A DNA stretch of 64,000 nt from NCBI GenBank assembly GCA_004340125.1, contig SLUK01000002.1, forward strand, positions 248,001 through 312,000. Reading direction: 5' to 3'. The notes under the pieces were generated by a model. It did not search any database and was not told the origin of the DNA. It was given only the letters and a program-made list of their open reading frames with translations. The position numbers and the translations under genes are program-made. Origin of the DNA: Harryflintia acetispora. Lineage in GTDB: Bacteria; Bacillota; Clostridia; Oscillospirales; Ruminococcaceae. Positions 42,363-50,990 of the stretch are shown here, piece after piece. Every line of letters starts with the position of its first letter. The stretch's first letter is position 1.

Positions 42363-43333
42363 GCCTGCCCCTCCTTTGCTTTGTTTTTCTTTTGCGCCTT
42401 CACCGCGGCGAAGGGGGTGAGGCGGGTGAGGTTGTTGATGTGCGGGACCAGGATGTTCATGAAGAGAATGGAGAAGGACGCGCCCTCAGGATAACTGCCG
42501 AACACCCGGATGAGCATGGTGATCAGCCCGCAGCCCAAGGCGAAGATGACCTTCCCCCGCTCGGTCGCCGGGGAGGTGGTATAGTCGGTCGCCATGAAGA
42601 AGGCGCCGAGCACCACGCCGCCCGAGAGCAGATGGAAGATGGGGTCCACCCCGAAGAGGAGGGAGAGCACGGCCACCGTGCCCAGGTAGACCACCGGGAT
42701 GGTGGGGGTGATGACCCCGCGCACGATCAGGTAGAGGCCGCCGAGCAGCAGCGCCAGAATGGCGGTCTCGCCCAGGCATCCGCCCCGCAGGCCGAAGAGC
42801 ATGTAATGGTAGGGCGGCATCATGAGCATTTTCCCCTGGGCGAGCAGGGGCAGCGGGGTTGCGCCCGAAACCAGCGCGATCCCATCGTTGGTGAGCTTGG
42901 GGATGACCCAATCGGTCATCGGCGTGGCGAACGAGATCAGCAGAAAGACGCGCGCCGCGATGGCGGGGTTGACGAAGTTCTGCCCTATCCCGCCGAAAAG
43001 CTGCTTGACGATCACGATGGCGAAGAAGGAGCCGATCACCGCGATCCAGAAGGGAAAGGTCACCGGGAGGTTGAAGGCCAGCAGCATGCCGGTCACCACC
43101 GCGCTGAGATCGGAAATGGTATTCTCCCGCTTCATCAGCGCCCGGGAGGCATACTCGAAGACCACGCAGGAGAAGACGCAGACCACCGTCAGCAGCAACG
43201 CGCGAAAGCCGAAGATGAAGACGGAGCAGAGCAGCGCCGGGACCATGGCGATGATCACGTCGAGCATGATCCGCTGCGTGTTCACGGGGGACTTGATATG
43301 AGGGGACGATTTGACAATCAGTTTTTCAGCCAT
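42359..43333 (-). CDS. rnfD: Rnf complex subunit D (membrane, covalent FMN)
   Basis: RnfD (324 aa) is a polytopic membrane subunit (about nine helices) with a covalent FMN on the Thr of SGATPLPL (about residue 152). The FVNPAIAARVFLLISF and PFFVAxD-type regions (here GAFFMATDYTTSP) are as expected. It transfers electrons across the membrane step in Na+ or H+ pumping. Confidence 0.95.
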   Translation of the reverse strand: MAEKLIVKSSPHIKSPVNTQRIMLDVIIAMVPALLCSVFIFGFRALLLTVVCVFSCVVFEYASRALMKRENTISDLSAVVTGMLLAFNLPVTFPFWIAVIGSFFAIVIVKQLFGGIGQNFVNPAIAARVFLLISFATPMTDWVIPKLTNDGIALVSGATPLPLLAQGKMLMMPPYHYMLFGLRGGCLGETAILALLLGGLYLIVRGVITPTIPVVYLGTVAVLSLLFGVDPIFHLLSGGVVLGAFFMATDYTTSPATERGKVIFALGCGLITMLIRVFGSYPEGASFSILFMNILVPHINNLTRLTPFAAVKAQKKNKAKEGQA

Positions 43334-43336
43334 TCC

Positions 43337-44662
43337 TTACTTCCCTCCCGTCTTTTTCTGTTCGGCGAGCAGCAGCTTTTTGCTCAGCCGGTTGACCATC
43401 ACCAGCGGCCTGCGCGCCGGGCAAATATAGGAGCAGCAGCCGCACTCCATGCAGAGGTTGACCTTGAGCTTTTTCAGTGTTTCCAGGTCGTGCGCCTTAT
43501 AAGCCGCCTCGAAGCTGGCGGGCATGAGGTGATACGGGCAGGCGCGGATACACCTCCCGCAGCGGATGCAGGCGGTCTCCTTGAGGTTTTCAGCGTCCAC
43601 GCTGTCGAACGCGAGCACGGCGTTGTTGTTCTTGACCACCGGGTATTGGTCGCTGTAGACGCTCAGCCCCATCATCGGCCCGCCCATGATCAAAAGCTTC
43701 GGCTCGCTCTTGTAGCCGCCGCAGAAGCCGATCACATCCTCATAGGTCGTGCCGATCAGGGCGGTGACGTTCTTGGGCTCGGCCACGGCCGAGCCGTCCA
43801 CCGTCAGGTTCTTTTCAATCAGGGGCATGCCGGTCTTTATGTACTTGGCGATGAAGGCGACCGACGTGACGTTCGAGACGATGATCCCCACGTCGCTGGG
43901 CAGCTTCCCTTCCGGGATGACCCGCCCGCAGGTCTCATAGGCGATGACCTTCTCGGCCCCCTTGGGGTACTTGTCGTCCAAGGCCACCACATGGTACCCT
44001 TCCAGCGTTTCGCAGCGCTTTTGCAGCAGCTCGATCGCCTGGGGCTTGTTCTTCTCCACCCCGATGTAGACGTTCTGGATGGTGAGGTATTTCTTGATCA
44101 GGGCGATCCCCGTAAAAAGATTGTCGGTGTCGTCCATCATGGTGCGGAAGTCGGTGGTGATGTAGGGCTCGCACTCCGCGCCGTTGACCACCAGGGTGTC
44201 GACCTCGTCGACGTTCTTGGGATTGAGCTTGATGAAGGTCGGGAAGCCGGCGCCGCCGAGGCCCACCAACCCCGAAGCCTTGACCGCTTCCAGGAAGGAG
44301 GCGGTGTCGTTTACCTCGGGCGGGCGGACCGACTCGTGTACCGTCTGCTCACCGTCGGTCTCGACCACCACGCAGGTCGCGCGGGACGAGTTGACGTTGA
44401 TGATCTCCCCGAGCTCCACCACCTGCCCCGAGACGCTGGAATGGACCGGCGCGCTCATGAAGGCGGTGCTCTCCCCGATCAGCTGGCCGACCTTTACCGA
44501 GTCGCCCTTCTTGACCAGGGGCTGGCAGGGCGCGCCCATGTGCTGCTGCATTGAGATGTAGACCTTCCCCGGAACCGGCATGCGCACGGGCGGCAGCTCT
44601 GCCGTATTCTTGTAATGCGGCGCATGTACGCCGCTCAGGTGCTTACTTTGGAACAAAGCCAC
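43337..44662 (-). CDS. rnfC: Rnf complex subunit C (NADH-side iron-sulfur flavoprotein)
   Basis: RnfC (441 aa) is the peripheral NAD(H)-binding subunit. It has a barrel-sandwich region (GAPCQPLVKKGDSVKVGQLI), a Rossmann-type NADH/FMN part (VGLGGAGFPTFIKL) and two C-terminal 4Fe-4S clusters (CIRCGRCIRACP and CMECGCCSYICP). It is the first Rnf gene, 22 bp after the Gx transporter gene. Confidence 0.96.
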   Translation of the reverse strand: MALFQSKHLSGVHAPHYKNTAELPPVRMPVPGKVYISMQQHMGAPCQPLVKKGDSVKVGQLIGESTAFMSAPVHSSVSGQVVELGEIINVNSSRATCVVVETDGEQTVHESVRPPEVNDTASFLEAVKASGLVGLGGAGFPTFIKLNPKNVDEVDTLVVNGAECEPYITTDFRTMMDDTDNLFTGIALIKKYLTIQNVYIGVEKNKPQAIELLQKRCETLEGYHVVALDDKYPKGAEKVIAYETCGRVIPEGKLPSDVGIIVSNVTSVAFIAKYIKTGMPLIEKNLTVDGSAVAEPKNVTALIGTTYEDVIGFCGGYKSEPKLLIMGGPMMGLSVYSDQYPVVKNNNAVLAFDSVDAENLKETACIRCGRCIRACPYHLMPASFEAAYKAHDLETLKKLKVNLCMECGCCSYICPARRPLVMVNRLSKKLLLAEQKKTGGK

Positions 44663-44684
44663 TTCGCTGAAACCTCCCTGTTAT

Positions 44685-45224
44685 TTATCGGATGGGCCGC
44701 CGCTGCGGCCGATCGAACAAACGCTTGAGATAGGGCTCCAAAGAAAGATAGATACTTCCGGTCAGAAGCCCTGTCAGAATACCGGCCAAGAGAAGCACCG
44801 GCAGATAGTAAAGCAGATAGTGATTGCCAATCAGCAGCGCCGCCACGGCGAGCTGCGCTGTGTTGTGGGAAACGCCGCCCAGCACGCTCAGAAGCCGGCA
44901 GCCGACGGTTACACAGGCACTGCCGGCGAGCAGCGCCATCACGGCGACCGAGAGCAGCCCGCCGCTGAGACTGAGCAGCGAGGCGACAGCGCCCCTGGTC
45001 AGCAGGACGAATCCCGCCTTGAGCAGCGCCAGCAGGAACGCCTCCCGGCGGCCGAGGGAAAGCATGGCGAAGATCACCACGATGTTGGACAGCCCCGGCT
45101 TGATCCCGGGCGGCAGGGCCATCAGCCCCGCCAGGAAGGACTCGAAGAAGCTCAGCGTCATCGCCAGCGAGAAAAGCATCCCCATAAGCGCGACGGTGCG
45201 CACCCGGCTTTGATCCCGCTTCAT
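44685..45224 (-). CDS. Gx transporter family membrane protein (Hep_synth_component I / ECF S-like)
   Basis: A 179-aa protein with about five membrane helices and the family motif ALPPGIKPGLSNIVVIFAM near residues 36-54. Family members were once named heptaprenyl diphosphate synthase component I but look like ECF-type substrate-binding proteins. Its stop-start overlap with apbE (four bases) and 22-bp gap to rnfC place it in the rnf operon, suggesting a role in supplying a cofactor or isoprenoid-related substrate, not shown. Confidence 0.88.
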   Translation of the reverse strand: MKRDQSRVRTVALMGMLFSLAMTLSFFESFLAGLMALPPGIKPGLSNIVVIFAMLSLGRREAFLLALLKAGFVLLTRGAVASLLSLSGGLLSVAVMALLAGSACVTVGCRLLSVLGGVSHNTAQLAVAALLIGNHYLLYYLPVLLLAGILTGLLTGSIYLSLEPYLKRLFDRPQRRPIR

Positions 45225-46291
45225 TCCCTCGTCCCTTCCCCGATATAGTGAAATTGGTACTGGTCCTTCCCGCTGTTGGGCGTGAGAGACCCGTACAGCC
45301 TCTCGGAGACGTAGACATTAAGCGCCTCGTCCACGGCGATCACCGAATAGTCCTCGCTGTCCATCTGACGCAGCGTCTCTTCCTTCCCCGCGACGAAGAG
45401 CGCGGTGGAGAGGAAGTCCGCCAGCGCCCCATCCTCGGAAACAACCGAAACCGAGATCAACCCGCCCCGCGCCGGATACCCGGTGCGGGGGTCCAGTACA
45501 TGGTGGTAGCGCACGCCGTCCCGCTCGAAATACCGCTCGTAGTCCCCGGTGGTGGCCATGGTCAATCCCCGCAGCGGCAGGGTGGCGATATACTCGCTGC
45601 CCTCCCCCCGCGGGTCGCGTATCCCGAAGAGGAAGTCCTTCCCGCTGTCCGGATAACGCCCGCGCACCGCCATGTTCCCGCCCAGGGAGGCGTAGCCGTT
45701 TTCGATCCCATATTCGTCCATCACCGAAAAGACCAACTCGCAGGCGGCGCCCTTCGCGATCCCGCCCAGGTCCACCGCCTGGCCCTCCCGGCGCAGCATG
45801 GCCGTTTTCGCCTGCCCGTCCAGGACCAGGTCGCCCGCATCGATCAGCGGCAGGGCGCTTTCGATCTCTTCCCGCCCCGGCACCCGCGGATGCTGTGAGG
45901 TCACCCCCCAGAGCAGAGAGAGCGGCGCAACGGTGATGTCAAAGGTGTGCTGTGAAAGGAGGCTGTATTCCTTCGCCCGCTGCAGCAGCCCGAAGGTCTC
46001 CTCGTCCATCTCGACCGGTTCCTTCCCCGCCGCGGCGTTCAGCCGGGCTATGGGGCTCTGCTCCCGGTAGAGGGAGATGTTCTCCTCATACTGCTGTAAG
46101 TGGGTGACCAAGGCTTCCGCCGCCTCTTGGGCCCTATCGCCGTAAAACTTGATACTCACAAAGGTATCCATCAAAAAGGCGGTGGTCTGATAGGAACGGC
46201 CGCGCCGCCAGGAGATGACCGAGGCGCCGATCACCAGCGCCGCAGCCATCACAGCGGCTGCCGCCGTGATGATTTTGCGTCCTCTGGGCAA
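45221..46291 (-). CDS. apbE: FAD:protein FMN transferase (flavinylating ApbE)
   Basis: An exported ApbE (356 aa) with an N-terminal signal anchor (about 5-27). It attaches FMN from FAD to Thr residues of target proteins, here most likely RnfD and RnfG. Motifs: AFLMDTFVSIKFYG, VDLGGIAKGAACELV, YASLGGNMAVRG and HHVLDPRTGYPARG. It is the first gene of the apbE-rnf operon with a TTGACA/TATAAT promoter close upstream. Confidence 0.94.
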   Translation of the reverse strand: MPRGRKIITAAAAVMAAALVIGASVISWRRGRSYQTTAFLMDTFVSIKFYGDRAQEAAEALVTHLQQYEENISLYREQSPIARLNAAAGKEPVEMDEETFGLLQRAKEYSLLSQHTFDITVAPLSLLWGVTSQHPRVPGREEIESALPLIDAGDLVLDGQAKTAMLRREGQAVDLGGIAKGAACELVFSVMDEYGIENGYASLGGNMAVRGRYPDSGKDFLFGIRDPRGEGSEYIATLPLRGLTMATTGDYERYFERDGVRYHHVLDPRTGYPARGGLISVSVVSEDGALADFLSTALFVAGKEETLRQMDSEDYSVIAVDEALNVYVSERLYGSLTPNSGKDQYQFHYIGEGTRE

Positions 46292-46340
46292 AGCGTCCCC
46301 TTCCTTCCTCCAGCAAAATCGGCCGGCAATACCAATACCG

Positions 46341-46370
46341 ATTATAACGGGTCTGATCCACCGGTGTCAA
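46341..46370 (-). promoter_or_regulatory. Promoter of the apbE-Gx-rnfCDGEAB operon
   Basis: TTGACA, 18 bp, TATAAT on the minus strand, about 50 bp before the apbE ATG. GGAGGAAGGAAGG follows as the ribosome site. Confidence 0.8.
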
Positions 46371-46394
46371 GGCGGGGAAAGAACACCTGCCAGC

Positions 46395-46427
46395 AAAAAA
46401 CAGTGAGCAGATTGCTCACTGTTTTTT
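46395..46427. terminator. Bidirectional-type terminator after the CD1247 protein gene
   Basis: A perfect stem with AAAAAACAGTGAGCA arm, 3-nt loop and TTTTTT exit on both strands, 17 bp past the stop at 46444. Confidence 0.9.
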
Positions 46428-46443
46428 GTGAAAATACTATCAA

Positions 46444-46863
46444 TTACTCTTTCTCTTCGGCACAGCCTTCGCAGCCACAGTCGCAGGACTCGCAGTCTTC
46501 GATATCGAACTCGAGGTGCTGCCCACAGCTCGGGCACTCGATCTCGCCCTCGCAGAGCATGTCGTAGTCCATGCAGATCTCTTCGCCGCAGCTCGGACAG
46601 GTGACCTCGTAGAGCTCCTCGTCCTCGTCGTCGTAATCCTCGTCGCCGTAGAAGTCCTGCTCCAGGGTGTCCAGGTCCTCGTCCACAGCCTCAAGCTGCT
46701 CACAGACCTCGTCGAGACCGTCCTCGACGTCCGCTATGCTGAATGCCATATCATCGAGCACGTCGATGATCGCCTTTAAAAGTCTGCCCTCGTTGCTCTT
46801 CTCGTCGATCGACATCCCCTCGCTCAGCCCGCGCAGGTATGCGACCTTTTCGGTAATGGTCAT
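46444..46863 (-). CDS. CD1247 N-terminal domain-containing protein with zinc-ribbon Cys motifs
   Basis: A 139-aa protein. Residues 1-60 form the helical, acidic CD1247-type domain (TITEKVAYLRGLSEGM, then DVLDDMAFSIADVED). After an Asp/Glu linker come CPSCGEEICMDYDMLCEG and CPSCGQ, a likely zinc ribbon, and a Cys-rich end. The family is common in Clostridia and has no known role. It has a terminator after it and efp upstream. Confidence 0.85.
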   Translation of the reverse strand: MTITEKVAYLRGLSEGMSIDEKSNEGRLLKAIIDVLDDMAFSIADVEDGLDEVCEQLEAVDEDLDTLEQDFYGDEDYDDEDEELYEVTCPSCGEEICMDYDMLCEGEIECPSCGQHLEFDIEDCESCDCGCEGCAEEKE

Positions 46864-46910
46864 GATCCAACCTCCTTATTCATTTTTATCCAAACCAAAC
46901 CAAAATTGGG

Positions 46911-47468
46911 TTATGCGCGCTCCATATACTCGCCGGTACGGGTGTCGATCCGGATCACGTCGCCCTCATTGATGAAGATGGGCACCCGGATTTCCGCCCC
47001 GGTTTCCAGGGTAGCGGGCTTGGTGACGTTGGTGGCGGTATCCCCTCTCACGCCGGGCTCGGTCTCGGTGACCTCGAGCTCCACAAAGAAGGGCGGCTCC
47101 ACGCCGAACACGTTGCCCTTATAGGAAAGGATCTTGACGTCGGTGTTCTCCTTGACGAACTTGAAGTTGTCGCCCAGGACCGACTCGTTGATCGGGATGT
47201 TCTCATAGGTCTCGTTGTCCATGAAGTAGTACAGCCCGCTGTCGTTGTAGAGGTACTGCATCTCCTTGCGCTCAACAAAAGCGGTCGGGAACTTATCGGT
47301 GGGGTTAAAGGTCCTTTCCGTCACCGCCCCGGTGATCACATTGCGGATTTTGGTGCGCACGAACGCGGCGCCCTTGCCGGGCTTGACGTGCTGGAACTCG
47401 ATAATCTGAACAACGTTTCCGTCCATCTCAAACGTAACGCCGTTTCTGAAATCGCCTGCTGATACCAT
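46911..47468 (-). CDS. efp: Elongation factor P
   Basis: EF-P (185 aa) relieves ribosome stalling at polyproline runs. It has the KOW-like N-terminal domain with the modification-site loop KPGKGAAFVRTK, then two OB domains ending GDVIRIDTRTGEYMERA. Lys in the loop would be modified or not depending on the lineage. AGGAGGT-like sites precede the ATG. It is downstream of pepP-aroQ, the same grouping as in Bacillus. Confidence 0.98.
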   Translation of the reverse strand: MVSAGDFRNGVTFEMDGNVVQIIEFQHVKPGKGAAFVRTKIRNVITGAVTERTFNPTDKFPTAFVERKEMQYLYNDSGLYYFMDNETYENIPINESVLGDNFKFVKENTDVKILSYKGNVFGVEPPFFVELEVTETEPGVRGDTATNVTKPATLETGAEIRVPIFINEGDVIRIDTRTGEYMERA

Positions 47469-47519
47469 AGAATTAAACCTCCATGCGTATTCAAATTGTA
47501 ATACCCTGTAAACATTAAT

Positions 47520-47548
47520 AGTTTATCTTAATTTTCTAATTTTTGCAA
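47520..47548 (-). promoter_or_regulatory. Probable promoter of efp
   Basis: TTGCAA, 17 bp, TAAACT on the minus strand, in the AT-rich gap between pepP and efp. Confidence 0.5.
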
Positions 47549-47563
47549 GGGTTTTATACATTT

Positions 47564-48634
47564 TTACAGGACAATCAGTTCCTTGGGAGATTTGGTAATA
47601 TCGATACAGCCGTTTTCGGTGATATAGACCGTGTCCTCAATCCGGCAGCCGAACCGCCCTTCGAGGTAAATCCCCGGCTCCACCGTCATCATCATCCCAG
47701 GCACGCAAACGGTCTCGTCGGTCGGGTTAAAGCGCGGGTCCTCATGGATCTGCACACCCAGGCTGTGCCCGAGCCCGTGCCCGAAGCAGTCGCCGTAGCC
47801 GGCCGCCGCGATCAGGTCGCGGGCCACCGCGTCGATCTTGTTGCAGGGCTCGCCCGCCTTGATCGCATCGATCGCCTTCAAATTGGCCTCGAGCACCTTG
47901 TCATAGACCGCCTTCATGTCGTCCGAGGGCTCCCCCACCGCTATGGTGCGGGTCATGTCGGAGTGGTAGCCTTCGATCAGGCAGCCGTAATCCATGGTGA
48001 TGAAATCTCCGTTTTGCACCACCCGCTCGCCGGGCACGCCGTGCGGCAGGGAGGAATTGGGCCCCGATACCACGATAAACTCGAAGGACGGGCCCTCCGA
48101 GCCGATTTTGCGGGAATAAAATTCCAACTCCAGGGCGATTTCCCGCTCGGTCTTGCCGGGACTAATATAGTCGAGGATATACTCGAAGCTGCGGTCGGTC
48201 AGCTCCTGCGCCTGGCGGATCAGGGAGAGCTCGTGCTCGTCCTTGATCATCCGCTGCTCGGTGATGACTGCATTGACCCTATCGTCGGTCAGGATCTCGC
48301 ACTCCGGCAGCATGCGGCAAAAGGAGGTGTACTCCTTTACCGAGCAGTTTTCACTCTCCAGCGCGATCCGCTTGACCCCGTGCTTCCCCGTCAGCTGCCG
48401 CAGCTGCTCACCGAGCTTTTGCTGCAGCAGGACCTCGCATCCCTGCGCCTTCTTTTTGGCGACCTCGATGTAGCGGAAGTCGATGATAAAATATGCCTTC
48501 TCCCGCAGAACCAAGAGCGTCCCCGCACTCGAAGCGAGTCCGGTGTAATACAGGCGGTTGTGCTCGCTGTTAAGGATCACCGCATCGACGTCCTGTGGCA
48601 GACGGCTCATTAACGTTTCAAGTTTGCTCATCAT
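47564..48634 (-). CDS. pepP: M24-family Xaa-Pro aminopeptidase-like metallopeptidase
   Basis: A 356-aa creatinase/aminopeptidase-fold protein: an N-terminal creatinase-like domain (about 1-125), then a pita-bread M24 domain with metal ligands in ITMDYGCLIEGYHSDMTRT, HGLGHSLGVQIHE, TVEPGIY and RIEDTVYI. ATG 48634 has AAAGGA nine bases before it; upstream frame residues are non-family. It removes N-terminal residues ahead of proline and is often encoded next to efp. Confidence 0.94.
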   Translation of the reverse strand: MMSKLETLMSRLPQDVDAVILNSEHNRLYYTGLASSAGTLLVLREKAYFIIDFRYIEVAKKKAQGCEVLLQQKLGEQLRQLTGKHGVKRIALESENCSVKEYTSFCRMLPECEILTDDRVNAVITEQRMIKDEHELSLIRQAQELTDRSFEYILDYISPGKTEREIALELEFYSRKIGSEGPSFEFIVVSGPNSSLPHGVPGERVVQNGDFITMDYGCLIEGYHSDMTRTIAVGEPSDDMKAVYDKVLEANLKAIDAIKAGEPCNKIDAVARDLIAAAGYGDCFGHGLGHSLGVQIHEDPRFNPTDETVCVPGMMMTVEPGIYLEGRFGCRIEDTVYITENGCIDITKSPKELIVL

Positions 48635-48688
48635 GATGACCATTCCTTTCTCGGGAAAATCATGCCCCTGTCTATAATTGGGCAATCA

Positions 48689-49123
48689 TTACTGGATTAA
48701 ACTTTGCAAAGCGGACACCGCCAGAAGATAGCTGTATTTTCCGAAGCCCGCGATCGACCCGGCACAGACCGGCGCGATCACCGACTTTGCGCGGAACTCG
48801 TCGCGCGCGTAGACGTTCGAGAGGTGGACCTCCACGCAGGGGATGGTCAGCAGCGCGATCGCATCCCGGATGGCGTAGCTGTAATGGGTGTAGGCCCCGG
48901 CGTTGATCACCACCCCGTCGCAGGTCTCCCGCGCCTCGTGCAGCTTGTCGATGATGGCCCCCTCGTGGTTCGACTGGAACACCTCGCACTCGAACGAGCA
49001 TTCCTGCGCACGGGATACGATCTGGCGGTTGATGCTCTCGATCCCCTCCCGGCCGTAGATGTCGGTCTGCCGCACGCCGGTCAGGTTGATATTCGGCCCG
49101 TGAATCACCAAAATTTTCTTCAT
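48689..49123 (-). CDS. aroQ: Type II 3-dehydroquinate dehydratase
   Basis: AroQ (144 aa) converts 3-dehydroquinate to 3-dehydroshikimate in the shikimate pathway. Visible: ILVIHGPNINLTGVRQTDIYG (lid and Arg/Tyr residues), VFQSNHEGAIID, INAGAYTHYSYAIRDA and the catalytic His in EVHLSNVYARDEFR. ATG 49123 gives the normal N terminus. It sits upstream of pepP and efp as in Bacillus. Confidence 0.96.
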   Translation of the reverse strand: MKKILVIHGPNINLTGVRQTDIYGREGIESINRQIVSRAQECSFECEVFQSNHEGAIIDKLHEARETCDGVVINAGAYTHYSYAIRDAIALLTIPCVEVHLSNVYARDEFRAKSVIAPVCAGSIAGFGKYSYLLAVSALQSLIQ

Positions 49124-49143
49124 AAATATGATCATTCCTTCAT

Positions 49144-50001
49144 TTAGGATAGAAGGGCGTGATAGCAGTCCTTCATGGCTTTGGCGTCCTCCGCCTGGGT
49201 CCCGGCGGACTCGCAGATAAAGGTCGGGGCGAGCGAACGCTTTGCAATCAGCTCCATCAGCGGCTCATACTGCGGGCCGAACAGGGTGTCGGCAAAGGTG
49301 AGGTGCTGCTTCTCCCCGCCCCGCTCGGTGTATTCGATCTTCGAGAAGTGGGCGTGAAAGCTCTTCTGCCGCTCTTCCCCAAGCCGGTCGCCGATCGCGT
49401 CCAGGATGGCCGCGTACTGTGCTTTTCCCTTGATCGACCCCAGGGTGCGGGCATTGAGGTGCCCGAAATCCACCGTGGGCAGCAGCCGCTCGTCGAGCGA
49501 GCAGAGCTCGAGCACTTCTTCGAGGGTGCCCAGCTGATTGATCTTGCCCATCGTCTCGGGGCAGAGCCGCACATGGCCGAGTCCTTGCTCGTCCATCGCA
49601 AGCAGGGCCTTTTGCAGCGTATCCTTCGCCAGGACCAGCGCTTCCCCGCGGCTGATCTTGGAGCAGGAGCCCGAATGGACCACCACCCTTTCGGCGCCCA
49701 TCGCACTGGCGGCGACGGCGGCCTCGAGGATGTACCCGACGCTTCTTTGCCGGGTGCTCTCCTCCACGCTGGAAAGGGAGATATAATAGGGCGAATGCAA
49801 AGAGAGGGTAATCCCCGCCCCGCGGCATTTTTCGCCGAATTCGGCGGCCTTTTCTTCCCCAATGCGCACCCCATGTCCACACTGGTATTCGTAGGCGTCC
49901 AGCCCCATTTTTAGGATGTACTCCGGCACCTGGATGGTGTGATTGTAGCCCATCGACTGGAAGCTCTGGGAATTCCCAGCCGGTCCGAATTTAGCCGTCA
50001 T
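49144..50001 (-). CDS. Endonuclease IV-like TIM-barrel protein
   Basis: A 285-aa AP-endonuclease-2-superfamily protein. Metal-site motifs are in order: LHSPYYISL, VVHSGSCSK, CPETMGK, TVDFGHLNA and HAHFSKIEYT, as in deoxyribonuclease IV, which cuts abasic sites. The close order with Nfo supports a DNA-repair role, though sugar isomerase-like relatives exist. ATG 50001 follows GGGAGG; a longer frame exists upstream but overlaps yqeG. The first 11 bp overlap the yqeG end. Confidence 0.87.
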   Translation of the reverse strand: MTAKFGPAGNSQSFQSMGYNHTIQVPEYILKMGLDAYEYQCGHGVRIGEEKAAEFGEKCRGAGITLSLHSPYYISLSSVEESTRQRSVGYILEAAVAASAMGAERVVVHSGSCSKISRGEALVLAKDTLQKALLAMDEQGLGHVRLCPETMGKINQLGTLEEVLELCSLDERLLPTVDFGHLNARTLGSIKGKAQYAAILDAIGDRLGEERQKSFHAHFSKIEYTERGGEKQHLTFADTLFGPQYEPLMELIAKRSLAPTFICESAGTQAEDAKAMKDCYHALLS

Positions 50002-50497
50002 AGCCCGACCTCCCCTGTTTTTTATAATAGCATAACAGGCCGTTTTCCAACGTGCGCTTGCACTTAAAAAGCCAGAAATCCTCCGCCTGGATCGGGTCCA
50101 CCAGGATCGAAGCGATCCCGAAGCGCCGGGCCCCCAGAATATCGGTAAAGAGCTGGTCCCCAATGGCGGCCATCTCCTCCTTGCGGCAGTGAAGCAGGTT
50201 GAGGCAGCGCTCATAGCCGCTGCACAGCGGCTTTCGCCCGTCCGCGATATAGGGCAGGCCCAGCTTCCCGGCAAACGGCTCCACCCGTTTTGCATTGTTG
50301 TTTGAAAGGATCACGGACTGGATTCCCGCCTGGCTCATTTCCTGCAGCCATTCCAGCACTCCCTTTGCGGGAACGGGGTGGCCGTGGGTGGTCAAAGTGT
50401 TGTCCACATCCAGCACCAGGAAGCGCAGACCGCGCCCGAGCAGGAAGTCCGGGCGGATGTCGCTGATTTTTTTGAATCGGTAATCGGGATAGAACAC
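49991..50497 (-). CDS. yqeG: YqeG family HAD-IIIA phosphatase
   Basis: A 168-aa HAD phosphatase with motif I LVLDVDNTLTTHG, motif II VILSNNNAKRV, the KP Lys in GRKPLCSGYE and motif III/IV GDQLFTDILGARR. It is related to mitochondrial PGP phosphatase-type enzymes, but the substrate in Firmicutes is uncertain. GTG 50497 follows AAGGGGG by seven bases and gives a family-like N terminus; ATG 50515 has no site. Shares 11 bp with the next gene. Confidence 0.9.
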   Translation of the reverse strand: MFYPDYRFKKISDIRPDFLLGRGLRFLVLDVDNTLTTHGHPVPAKGVLEWLQEMSQAGIQSVILSNNNAKRVEPFAGKLGLPYIADGRKPLCSGYERCLNLLHCRKEEMAAIGDQLFTDILGARRFGIASILVDPIQAEDFWLFKCKRTLENGLLCYYKKQGRSGYDG

Positions 50498-50569
50498 GCT
50501 CCGGCCCCCTTTCATTATTTTTTGTTTTTATGACCCATGCCATAAAACCATTCCGGCCAGTCTGTGGCC

Positions 50570-50578
50570 ATTATAGCA
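50570..50578 (-). promoter_or_regulatory. Extended -10 promoter of yqeG
   Basis: TGCTATAAT on the minus strand with no clear -35 box, about 75 bp before the yqeG start. Confidence 0.4.
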
Positions 50579-50621
50579 TACTGCCTGTGAAAAAACCAGA
50601 AACGGTCTGTTAACATCCGGC

Positions 50622-50651
50622 AAAACAAAAAAGCAGGCAAACGCCTGCTTT
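50622..50651 (-). terminator. Intrinsic terminator of rpsU
   Basis: AAAGCAGGC and GCCTGCTTT around a 4-nt loop, with TTTTTTG on the minus-strand exit. Confidence 0.85.
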
Positions 50652-50688
50652 CCTGTCACAATAAATTCAATGGACCTTCAAAATCCGA

Positions 50689-50865
50689 TTATTTGAATTT
50701 ACGCTTACGAGCAGCCTCGCTCTTCTTCTTACGACGAACAGAAGGCTTTTCGTAATGCTCTCTCTTACGGACCTCGGCCAGAACGCCGGAACGCGCGCAC
50801 TGCTTCTTAAATCTGCGAAGAGCGCTGTCGAGAGACTCATTGTCCTTCACACGTATTTCTGCCAT
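50689..50865 (-). CDS. rpsU: 30S ribosomal protein S21
   Basis: A 58-aa basic protein reading MAEIRVKDNESLDSALRRFK and ending in a Lys/Arg-rich helix with EVRKREHYEKPSVRRKKK. This is bS21, which binds the 3' end region of 16S rRNA on the small subunit. GGAGGGAAG precedes the ATG. It has a strong own promoter at 50944-50973 and a terminator, the usual isolated rpsU arrangement. Confidence 0.97.
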   Translation of the reverse strand: MAEIRVKDNESLDSALRRFKKQCARSGVLAEVRKREHYEKPSVRRKKKSEAARKRKFK

Positions 50866-50943
50866 TTCTACACTTCCCTCCTCTACGCCCTAAAGCAGGA
50901 GATATGGTACCATTGGCGCAATCGCGCATTAGTAACAAAACAT

Positions 50944-50973
50944 ATTATACAATAGATCACAGACCACTGTCAA
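50944..50973 (-). promoter_or_regulatory. Promoter of rpsU
   Basis: TTGACA, 18 bp, TATAAT on the minus strand, starting 18 bp after the leuS stop and leaving a leader of about 70 nt before rpsU. Confidence 0.8.
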
Positions 50974-50990
50974 GAGGTATCCGCTTACTC

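Noticed and set aside
42392..44554. A 720-codon open frame antisense to rnfC and rnfD
   Set aside because: It runs across two real genes with overlapping family motifs; composition is His/Arg/Asp-rich shadow sequence.
50755..50955. A 66-aa plus-strand ORF antisense to rpsU
   Set aside because: The minus strand encodes S21 with a ribosome site, promoter and terminator.
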